In this document: piece by piece, positions 1 through 4,675 of the stretch
How the letters are laid out: every line of letters starts with the position of its first letter
How positions within the stretch are numbered: position 1 is the first letter of the stretch
Assembly (NCBI GenBank): GCA_035307785.1
Contig: DATGHS010000488.1
Coordinates: 1-6,918 of the forward strand
Length of the DNA stretch: 6,918 nucleotides
Reading direction: 5' to 3'
From: DATGHS01 sp035307785
GTDB lineage: Bacteria; Planctomycetota; Planctomycetia; Gemmatales; Gemmataceae
Notes under the pieces: generated by a model
The model's input: the letters and a program-made list of their open reading frames with translations, nothing else
Told to the model about the DNA's origin: nothing
Database searches by the model: none
Made by a program: the position numbers and the translations under genes

Positions 1-1
1 C

Positions 2-283
2 TCTCACCTCGGCGTGGATGCCGCCCTGGATTTTCTCGAAAGTGTTGAGTCTGGCGCTTTCACGCTCGTTCCTTTCACTTCAGAAGACGTGCCACGCTGC
101 CGGGCGCTGATGACGCAGTATCGGGATCTGACAGTGGGGCTTGCCGACGCTACCGTCGTCGCGACCGCGGAGCGAATGCGGATCGCACGATTGTTCAGTG
201 TCGACCAGCGCCATTTCCGAGCGATCCAGCCACAAGGTCTGGGGCATTTTGTCATGCTGCCGGCGGATCAAGAACCCGAGTGA
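2..283 (+). CDS. VapC-like PIN-domain ribonuclease toxin, 3' part only
   Basis: This is the C-terminal ~93 residues of a PIN-domain protein; the gene begins upstream of the window. The stretch GLADATVVATAERM, followed by ARLFSVDQRHFRAI, is the usual C-terminal half of VapC-type PIN toxins. The Asp of LADA (codon 146-148) and the Asp of SVDQRHF (codon 203-205) sit where the third and fourth acidic metal-binding residues of the family lie. VapC proteins are Mg-dependent endoribonucleases that cleave tRNA or rRNA and are neutralised by a small upstream VapB. VapB and the first two acidic residues would be outside the window, so activity cannot be judged. A GTG at 14 is in frame, but it would remove the N-terminal half of the fold, so I treat the frame as open to the left edge. 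The gene is followed 62 bp later by the first of three long repeats, which places it in the toxin-antitoxin array. Confidence 0.82.
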   Translation, partial: SHLGVDAALDFLESVESGAFTLVPFTSEDVPRCRALMTQYRDLTVGLADATVVATAERMRIARLFSVDQRHFRAIQPQGLGHFVMLPADQEPE

Positions 284-345
284 TTCATCCGCCCAAAACA
301 AACGGGACAAACCGGGACATTCCAAATCCATGGGTAATCGGCACA

Positions 346-563
346 GGTAATCGGAGCATCCGAAATTTCTGCTTGCAGGAATTCCCTCTGCGTCGAATTG
401 GGTTCCCTAATCGCCGGGCGGAAAAACGCCTTCCTCAATAAGTTCCAGACAAAATTCGACTCGGTGATCCAGGTTCATACGCAAAGTTGCGCTCGTGGCG
501 CGCCCAACCGGGGTTCGGCCAACTAGCCGCGCGCCGTCCCAGCGGAAATGACGGCTCCATTTG
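346..563 (-). repeat. Long interspersed repeat, copy 1 (HNH-endonuclease tail remnant)
   Basis: First of three direct copies of a ~218-bp sequence. It begins with GGTAATCGG and ends with GGCTCCATTTG. Copy 3 aligns over the same 218 bp with no net length change and about 23 mismatches by hand count. On the minus strand (stop TAG at 407-409) it reads KWSRHFRWDGARLVGRTP, continues GRATSATLRMNLDH, and ends EEGVFPPGD. This pattern (W-S-x-H-F-x-W-x-G, then G-x-T-x-x-G-R-A-T, then L-x-x-N, ending near PP) resembles the C-terminus of HNH endonucleases. The upstream HNH catalytic part is missing: homology between copies stops at the KWS codons. This is most likely a non-functional gene tail carried as a repeat, but a recombination or module-boundary role is possible. 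The left edge is doubled: GGTAATCGG also occurs at 333-341. Confidence 0.85.
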
Positions 564-670
564 TGCCGCCGGCAATTCCGGACATTACTCAAATGATTTC
601 CGGCAGTCGGCAATGATGAGATGCATAAAATGCTGGGCGGGTTCAACTATTGGTGGGAACCTGACCTTAC

Positions 671-1186
671 ATGCCGCGAATCATCATTATTGCCGGCCCG
701 AACGGCGCGGGAAAGACGACGTTCGCGGCAGAGTATCTTCGGCACGAGGCGAAATGCCCTCATTTCATCAATGCCGACTTGATCGCGGCCGGGCTTTCTC
801 CCTTCGACCCTAGCGCTGCCGCCGTTCAGGCCGGGCGGTTGATGTTATCGGAGATTCGCCGCCGCGTGAAAAAGCGGTCCAGCTTTGCCTTCGAATCAAC
901 GCTGGGTGGGCGAACATACGCGCAGCTCATTCCGCGATGGCAGGCGGCCGGCTATGAAGTTCATTTGATCTATTTGAAATTGCGGTCAATTCGTTTGGCA
1001 TTGGCGCGCGTCAAGGCGCGCGTGGCACAGGGCGGCCACCATGTTCCGTCAACGGTCGTGCGTCGCCGTTTCAAGAAGGGCTGGGAGAACTTCGAGCGGC
1101 TGTACCGGCCTATCGTGGATAGCTGGGAGCTGTATGATAACTCTGGGTTGAAGCCCGTGTTGCTTGACCGAGGAAGCCGGAAATGA
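671..1186 (+). CDS. Zeta-toxin-like P-loop kinase
   Basis: A 171-residue P-loop NTPase of the zeta toxin/AAA_33-like group. Residues 4-17 (IIIIAGPNGAGKTT) form the first beta strand and Walker A, with Lys15 and Thr16 as the nucleotide-binding pair. NADLIAAGLSPF (34-45) contains Asp36 at the position of the substrate-side acidic residue in zeta kinases. FAFESTLGG (72-80) is the conserved EST-type substrate motif. The Arg-rich stretch ARVKARVAQGGHHVPSTVV (about 112-130) fits the lid that closes over ATP. Classical zeta/PezT toxins phosphorylate UDP-N-acetylglucosamine and block wall synthesis. The substrate of this shorter form is unknown. The ATG start lies directly before the first strand; only a weak GGTGGGA lies upstream (652-658). 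The stop overlaps the next small gene by 4 bp (ATGA), so the two are translationally coupled. No epsilon/PezA antitoxin precedes it; the upstream side is repeat copy 1. Confidence 0.88.
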   Translation: MPRIIIIAGPNGAGKTTFAAEYLRHEAKCPHFINADLIAAGLSPFDPSAAAVQAGRLMLSEIRRRVKKRSSFAFESTLGGRTYAQLIPRWQAAGYEVHLIYLKLRSIRLALARVKARVAQGGHHVPSTVVRRRFKKGWENFERLYRPIVDSWELYDNSGLKPVLLDRGSRK

Positions 1187-1371
1187 AAGCCAGGTCGAAT
1201 GCCAACTCGAACCATTCGTTGCCGCCGGCGCTCAATGCGCTTCGCCGTGCGGCAAAGAAAGCCGTCGGCTTCGCACGCCGAACCGGCACGCCGGCATACG
1301 TTTTGGAAGGCGGCAAGATTGTCGACATCGCCAGTCGGCCGGCGAAAAAGCCAAACAAGCGCCATCGCTAA
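1183..1371 (+). CDS. Small basic protein, probable antitoxin/partner of the zeta-like kinase
   Basis: A 62-residue protein whose ATG overlaps the kinase stop codon (ATGA at 1183-1186). It has a good ribosome-binding sequence, AGGA at 1171-1174, 8 bp upstream. The core ALRRAAKKAVGFARRTGTPA followed by YVLEGGKIVDI (residues 19-49) looks like an amphipathic helix followed by a beta hairpin. I associate this pattern (ALRRAAKKA...A-RTGTP-x-V-x-x-GKIV) with small proteins encoded beside zeta-like kinases. The C-terminus (51-62) is strongly basic and probably disordered. The coupling and the two-gene arrangement suggest it is the cognate antitoxin. That role is inferred from position, because I see no named antitoxin domain. 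If correct, the order is toxin first, antitoxin second, the opposite of epsilon-zeta and PezAT. Confidence 0.75.
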   Translation: MKARSNANSNHSLPPALNALRRAAKKAVGFARRTGTPAYVLEGGKIVDIASRPAKKPNKRHR

Positions 1372-1410
1372 ATGCGCGAACGAGCCAACCCTCGGGCATC
1401 AGTGCCAGGG

Positions 1411-1619
1411 GGTAATCCGGACCATCCGAAGTTTCTGCTTGCAGGATTTCCCTCTGCGCCGTATTGGTTTCCCTAATCGCCGGGCGGAAAAAAACCTTCC
1501 TCAATACGTTCCCGGCGAAATTCGACTCGGTGATCCAGGTTCATACGCAAAGTTGCGCTCGTGGCGCGCCCGACCGGGGTCCGGCCAACGAGCCGCGCGC
1601 CGTCCCAGCGGAAATGATG
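1411..1619 (-). repeat. Long interspersed repeat, copy 2 (HNH-endonuclease tail remnant)
   Basis: Second direct copy, starting GGTAATCCGG and clearly homologous up to GAAATGATGGC. Relative to copies 1 and 3 it has one extra base near its left edge. Its minus-strand frame is open and ends at the same TAG as the others (1473-1475). It reads HHFRWDGARLVGRTPVGRAT, then SATLRMNLDHRVEFRRERIE, then EGFFPPGD, without a frameshift or internal stop. Copy 2 loses similarity a few codons earlier than copies 1 and 3 on the HNH side, so the KWS codons are absent. It separates the zeta-like unit from the HigBA-like unit. Confidence 0.85.
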
Positions 1620-1682
1620 GCAGAGAAGGCGGCGGCAGCAAGCTTTTTCACATAAGCGAGCGCGCCAATACTGGCTTTCACC

Positions 1683-2087
1683 TCACGCCCCCTGACTCGC
1701 CCGCACGATCCGTCGCTTGCCTCGTTTCATCTCAATTATCTTGAACCCGTGCAGGCGGACCTTTTGCAATCCCACAACCTCGCAAACTGCATCCGGCTGT
1801 TCAGCGAAAATGTGCAGCAGTCGCCGCGCGGCTTTGGATGGCGCCCGCGTGCCTTGTTCCCAGCTCTGCACGGTCTTGGGCGAAACGGAGAGCACCTTGG
1901 CGAAGACTGCCTGCGACATTCGTGCTTGCTCTCGAAGCGCGGTCAGAGTCTTGGCGTCAATTTCCGGCGGGGCAGCCGGCACTTCGATTGTCCGCAACGT
2001 CATTTCTCCCCGCTCATGGGCGATGCTCTGCTCCAATCCAGTCCGGAGCCGATCAAATAAAGGCTTTCGGAGCTTGTCGGCCATCAT
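1683..2087 (-). CDS. HigA-like XRE-family antitoxin
   Basis: A 134-residue DNA-binding antitoxin. Residues 51-87 form a helix-turn-helix of the HigA/YiaG (XRE) type. The core MSQAVFAKVLSVSPKTVQSW is followed by EQGTRAPSKAARRLL, with the characteristic S-x-x-TV-x-x-WEQG-x-x-P pattern. The N-terminal ~45 residues (LFDRLRTGLEQSIAHERGE, then LRTIEVP) are the part that commonly contacts the toxin. A basic C-terminal tail follows the HTH. I chose the ATG at 2087 because it overlaps the stop codon of the upstream toxin gene (ATGA) and has AGGAGA a few bases upstream. A GTG at 2105 would add six residues but would bury that ribosome-binding site, and an ATG at 2084 is also possible. Toxin-first order and coupling match HigBA-type modules. 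It probably represses its own operon. Confidence 0.88.
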   Translation of the reverse strand: MMADKLRKPLFDRLRTGLEQSIAHERGEMTLRTIEVPAAPPEIDAKTLTALREQARMSQAVFAKVLSVSPKTVQSWEQGTRAPSKAARRLLHIFAEQPDAVCEVVGLQKVRLHGFKIIEMKRGKRRIVRASQGA

Positions 2088-2455
2088 TGATTCTCCTGTT
2101 GCCACTTCTCGTAAGCGTGAATCGCTTCCTGTTTCAATTGTTCAGCCAAACTTCGCAGCTGTTTTTTCTCTTTTGCGGACAAATCGTCTTTCTGTCCTTT
2201 ACCGTAAATATCGAGCATGTAAAACCGCCTGGCTTCGGAAACATGGAGGTAAATCACGCGCGCGCCGCCACGCTTTCCTTTCCCGCGCCTTGGATCGAAC
2301 GTGCGCAGCTTTCGCAGCCCGCCGCAACCCGGCATGACCTTTCCACAATTCGGATCATCCATCAATTGCTTCTGCAGCGCTGCATATTGCTCGTCCGACA
2401 TGAAATCAGCTATGACGTCGGTAAACCCAGTCGTTTCGACGAACGTCGCTTTCAT
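2084..2455 (-). CDS. HigB/RelE-like mRNA interferase toxin
   Basis: A 123-residue RelE/ParE-superfamily toxin. The segment YAALQKQLMDDPNCGKVMPG (24-43) and the following GGLRKLRTFDPRRGKGKRGG (45-64) match the family pattern of a helix, a DP-x-x-G-x-x-x-x-G turn and a first strand. ARVIYLHVSEARRFYMLDIY (65-84) and GKGQKDDLSAKEKKQL (85-100) match the remaining strands and the K-x-x-x-x-DL-x-x-x-E-x-x-x-L signature of the RelE/HigB group. Such toxins cleave mRNA at the ribosomal A site; basic residues in the second half are the usual catalytic set. The ATG at 2455 has AGGA about 5 bp upstream. It is the first gene of the pair and overlaps the antitoxin start by 4 bp. It is full length for the family, so it is likely intact. 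Confidence 0.9.
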   Translation of the reverse strand: MKATFVETTGFTDVIADFMSDEQYAALQKQLMDDPNCGKVMPGCGGLRKLRTFDPRRGKGKRGGARVIYLHVSEARRFYMLDIYGKGQKDDLSAKEKKQLRSLAEQLKQEAIHAYEKWQQENQ

Positions 2456-2456
2456 A

Positions 2457-2477
2457 CTATCCTACCCAGTGGGATAG
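2457..2477. promoter_or_regulatory. Candidate operator of the HigBA-like operon
   Basis: Inverted repeat CTATCC, 9-bp spacer, GGATAG, directly before the toxin ATG and spanning the ribosome-binding region. HigA-type antitoxins usually bind inverted repeats in this position to repress their own operon. The arms are short, so this is a plausible operator rather than a demonstrated one. Confidence 0.4.
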
Positions 2478-2501
2478 ATCAACGGGGGCTCAGCAATGAG
2501 G

Positions 2502-2530
2502 ATATTGTTCGAAATTTGCCATCGTTTCAA
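2502..2530 (-). promoter_or_regulatory. Candidate sigma70-type promoter of the HigBA-like operon
   Basis: On the minus strand TTGAAA (2530-2525) is followed after 17 bp by CAATAT (2507-2502), about 46 bp upstream of the toxin start. The -35 element is good and the -10 element is poor, so confidence is low. It lies upstream of the candidate operator, which would fit repression. Confidence 0.25.
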
Positions 2531-2573
2531 GGGTGAATCGTTTGCTGAAATCCTTTATTTGCCTTTCCCCACG

Positions 2574-2791
2574 GGTAATCGGGGCATCAGAAGTTTTTGC
2601 TTGCAGGATTTCCCTTTGCGCCGTATTGGTTTCCCTAATCGCCCGGCGGAAAAACACCTTCCTCAATAAGTTCCTGGCGAAATTCGACTTGGTGATCCAG
2701 GTTCATACGCAAAGTTGCAACCGTGGCGCGCCCGACCGGGGTCCGGCCAACTAGCCGCGCACCGTCCCAGCGGAAATGATGACTCCATTTG
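2574..2791 (-). repeat. Long interspersed repeat, copy 3 (HNH-endonuclease tail remnant)
   Basis: Third direct copy, 218 bp, aligned with copy 1 at a constant offset of 2228 bp. It starts GGTAATCGGG and ends GACTCCATTTG. The minus-strand frame reads KWSHHFRWDGARLVGRTPVG, then RATVATLRMNLDHQVEFRQE, then LIEEGVFPPGD, and stops at the same TAG (2635-2637). Of the three it looks the closest to a functional tail, with GRATVATL where the others have GRATSATL. It closes the array of toxin-antitoxin units; beyond it the sequence changes to palindromic repeats and backbone genes. Confidence 0.85.
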
Positions 2792-2830
2792 GCGGCTCGA
2801 AGTGCCAGGAATCGTTACCACCGGCAGAGG

Positions 2831-2908
2831 GCCGGCGAGTCCCGGCGCGCCGGGATAAGCCCGACGTGGAAGTGATGTCTCGCGAGCGCCGGCTCCCTCC
2901 CACGTCGG
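2831..2908. repeat. GC-rich palindromic intergenic element
   Basis: Contains a perfect 16-bp palindrome (TCCCGGCGCGCCGGGA, 2840-2855). Just after it, CCGACGTGG (2861-2869) pairs with CCACGTCGG (2900-2908) across a 30-bp loop that itself contains GAGC/GCTC arms. Two adjacent hairpins and no reading frame of recognisable type suggest a dispersed, structured intergenic repeat. No second copy lies in the window, so its repetitive nature is inferred. Confidence 0.5.
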
Positions 2909-2951
2909 CCTGACGGCTCGACGCTCGCCAAATCATTTGCATTTTTGACCT

Positions 2952-3080
2952 CGTTCCCAAACTCCGTTTGGGAACGCACTTTCGCGAAACTCTGTTTCGC
3001 GAAACAGAGTTTCGCAGCGGCCAGTTCCCAAACAGGAGTTTGGGAACGAGGGGACGTTCCCAAACAGGAGTTTGGGAACG
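2952..3080. repeat. Cluster of REP/MITE-like palindromes
   Basis: Four strong palindromes in 129 bp. Three share the arms TTCCCAAAC and GTTTGGGAA: 2952-2976 (11-bp arms, loop TCC), 3024-3047 (10-bp arms, loop AGGA) and 3055-3080 (11-bp arms plus extra loop base, loop AGGA). Between the first and second lies a perfect 32-bp palindrome at 2984-3015 with half-site GCGAAACTCTGTTTCG. Each is able to form a hairpin on either strand. Any protein read through here is an artefact of repeats. Such clusters resemble REP-like elements that are moved by RAYT-type transposases; none is encoded in the window. Confidence 0.8.
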
Positions 3081-3117
3081 AGGTGAACAAAATGAACTGA
3101 CACCATTTCACCTTTTT
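3081..3117 (+). terminator. Weak intrinsic-terminator-like stem
   Basis: AGGTGAA (3081-3087) pairs with TTCACCT (3107-3113) and is followed by TTTTT (3113-3117). The loop is long (19 bases) and the stem short. No + strand gene ends immediately upstream, so it may simply be another part of the palindromic cluster. Confidence 0.22.
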
Positions 3118-3294
3118 ACTATCAGAACGAACCATGAACTTTGCGGCGTTTCCAGCCAATGCATTGTTGAGGGCTTATTTTCGTATCATGTATTATTTCC
3201 CGAATCGACTTGTCATTGCTCCGCACCGCCGCACGAAGTAAGATAGCAATGTCTGGTCCCGCCATACGGTTCAAGTCCCCGTCCTTGGAAACTC
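3118..3294. other. Leader region of the DUF1501 gene, no gene seen
   Basis: No coding frame of recognisable type. CATTGCT (3214-3220) can pair with AGCAATG (3245-3251) to form a loose hairpin ~45 bp before the DUF1501 start. There is no clear promoter. The ribosome-binding region has only GGAA (3287-3290) before ATGATG. Confidence 0.4.
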
Positions 3295-4656
3295 ATGATG
3301 CCATTCCCGCCCCGTCCGATTGACCGTCGTTCGTTTTTGCTATTCGGCGCGACCGGTACCGTCGGCCTCGGGTTTCCTTTCCTCGCAACGAACGGGACCT
3401 CCGCAGAGCAAAGTTCGCCAAGCGGGGCAGCCAAGTCGGTAATTCTCGTAAACCTCACGGGCGGCATGAGCCACATTGACACGCTCGATATGAAGCCCGA
3501 CGCTCCGGCCGAGATTCGCGGGGAATTCAAATCCATTCCGACCGCGCTCGCTGGCGTCCGCATTTGCGAACACTTGCCCCATCTGGCGGAACGGATGCGA
3601 CACTGGGTCCTGGTGCGGTCGATGTCGCATCGGGAGAATGGCCACCTGCCCGGCACGCACCGCCTGCTCACCGGCGCCGCGATGCCGAACCAGCGACAGA
3701 CGGACCTGGATAACGTCCTGTCGCGGCGGGACTGGCCATGCTATGCTGCCGGTGTGAATTACCTGCGCCCGCGGCACGACGGGATTCCGAGCGGCGTCAC
3801 TCTGCCGCATGCACTTATCGAAGGGCCGTTGACGTGGCCCGGCCAGCACGCCGGCTTACTTGGGCCATCCCATGATCCGCTCCTCGTGACCCAGGATCCC
3901 AATTCGCCAACGTTCCGTATGGACGCATTTACCCTACCGGCCGGAACCGATCATGCGCGCATGATGGAACGCCAGAATCTGCTCGGCCAGCTTGGGTCGG
4001 CGTCGTTCGGCGATGACACATTTCGTGGCCAGCAGCGGCGAGCCTTTGAAATGCTTTCTTCTGGCCGGGTTGCCGGCGCGTTTCGGCTGGACCGCGAACC
4101 GGACCGCGTCCGCGACAAGTACGGTCGAAATCTATTCGGACAATCCCTGTTGCTGGCCCGGCGGCTGGTTCAGGTCGGAGTGCCCGTCATTCAGGCCAAC
4201 ATGGGTATCGTGCAAAGCTGGGATACTCATTCGGACAACTGGGGCCGGCTGAAGAACACCTTGTTGCCGCAACTCGACCGGGGGCTTGCCGCGCTGATGG
4301 ACGATTTGAACGCCACCGGATTGATCTCGCAGACATTCGTGGCCGTGCTCGGCGAGTTTGGCCGCACGCCCAAGGTGTCCCTGTTGCCGGGTTCGCCCAT
4401 TCCCGGTCGCGACCACTGGGCTTCGGTGTATTCGGCCCTGTTCGCGGGCGCCGGTGTGTGTGGCGGACGGGTGGTCGGCAAATCGGACAAAATCGGAGCA
4501 TTCCCGTTGTCGTCACCGTTCACTCCATTTGACGTCGGCGCGACGATCTACCGGTCGCTGGGTATCGATCCGGAAACCATCATCCACGACGCCCTGAACC
4601 GGCCCTCACCCATCAACTCCGGCAAACCGATGGACATTCTGTTTCGGAACACGTGA
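3295..4656 (+). CDS. DUF1501 family protein, Tat-exported
   Basis: A 453-residue member of the DUF1501 family (PF07394), which shares the alkaline phosphatase/sulfatase fold and is very abundant in planctomycetes. Residues 10-30 (DRRSFLLFGATGTVGLGFPF) are a twin-arginine signal: RR at 11-12, F14, L15, then a hydrophobic stretch. Family landmarks follow in order: LVNLTGGMSHIDTLDMKPDA (51-70), ENGHLPGTHRLLTG (114-127), SWDTHSDNW (308-316), LLPQLDRGLAALMDDL (323-338), GEFGRTPK (353-360) and GRDHW (371-375). The Asp and His residues in these blocks are likely metal ligands. The end (SGKPMDILF) matches the usual C-terminus, so it is complete. The biochemical role of the family is unknown. Its genes usually sit beside DUF1549/DUF1553 cytochrome-domain genes, but none is seen here. 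The first of two adjacent ATGs was taken. It converges with the MFS gene, with 19 bp between stop codons. Confidence 0.93.
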   Translation: MMPFPPRPIDRRSFLLFGATGTVGLGFPFLATNGTSAEQSSPSGAAKSVILVNLTGGMSHIDTLDMKPDAPAEIRGEFKSIPTALAGVRICEHLPHLAERMRHWVLVRSMSHRENGHLPGTHRLLTGAAMPNQRQTDLDNVLSRRDWPCYAAGVNYLRPRHDGIPSGVTLPHALIEGPLTWPGQHAGLLGPSHDPLLVTQDPNSPTFRMDAFTLPAGTDHARMMERQNLLGQLGSASFGDDTFRGQQRRAFEMLSSGRVAGAFRLDREPDRVRDKYGRNLFGQSLLLARRLVQVGVPVIQANMGIVQSWDTHSDNWGRLKNTLLPQLDRGLAALMDDLNATGLISQTFVAVLGEFGRTPKVSLLPGSPIPGRDHWASVYSALFAGAGVCGGRVVGKSDKIGAFPLSSPFTPFDVGATIYRSLGIDPETIIHDALNRPSPINSGKPMDILFRNT

Positions 4657-4675
4657 CGATCAACACGCAGTTCGG

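Noticed and set aside
300..320. Short direct repeat ACGGGACAA / ACCGGGACAT after the VapC gene
   Set aside because: Too short and imperfect to call an element; it may be the worn end of a dispersed repeat, but nothing else supports it.
1199..1744. A 181-codon open frame on the + strand
   Set aside because: It overlaps the small partner gene in another frame, runs through repeat copy 2 and into the end of the antitoxin gene. Its composition looks like out-of-frame GC-rich DNA.
1838..2536. A 232-codon open frame on the + strand
   Set aside because: It lies antisense to the well-supported HigBA-like pair, has no recognisable domain, and the opposite strand shows clear family motifs with a coupled start and ribosome-binding sites.
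2533..2754. A 73-codon + strand frame over repeat copy 3, partly shared with copy 2 (1464-1655)
   Set aside because: The frame is broken in copy 1, whereas the minus-strand frame with HNH-like tail is open and ends identically in all three copies.
346..2791. CRISPR array or integron attC sites
   Set aside because: Repeats are ~210-218 bp, spaced by ~850-950 bp of coding units, with no short regular spacers. They lack a visible attC-type core pair, and no integrase or cas gene is present.
2815..3159. A 114-codon minus-strand frame with repeated SQT-x-VWE-like segments
   Set aside because: The protein is a translation of the palindrome cluster; the internal repeats follow from the DNA hairpins.
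3268..3283. tRNA T-arm-like sequence GGTTCAAGTCC
   Set aside because: Only about 4 base pairs flank the loop and no anticodon, D or acceptor arm can be formed from the surrounding bases. A tRNA-derived attachment-site remnant cannot be excluded, but no second copy is in the window.
3340..3849. A 169-codon minus-strand frame
   Set aside because: It is antisense to the DUF1501 gene, which has a continuous set of family motifs on the + strand.
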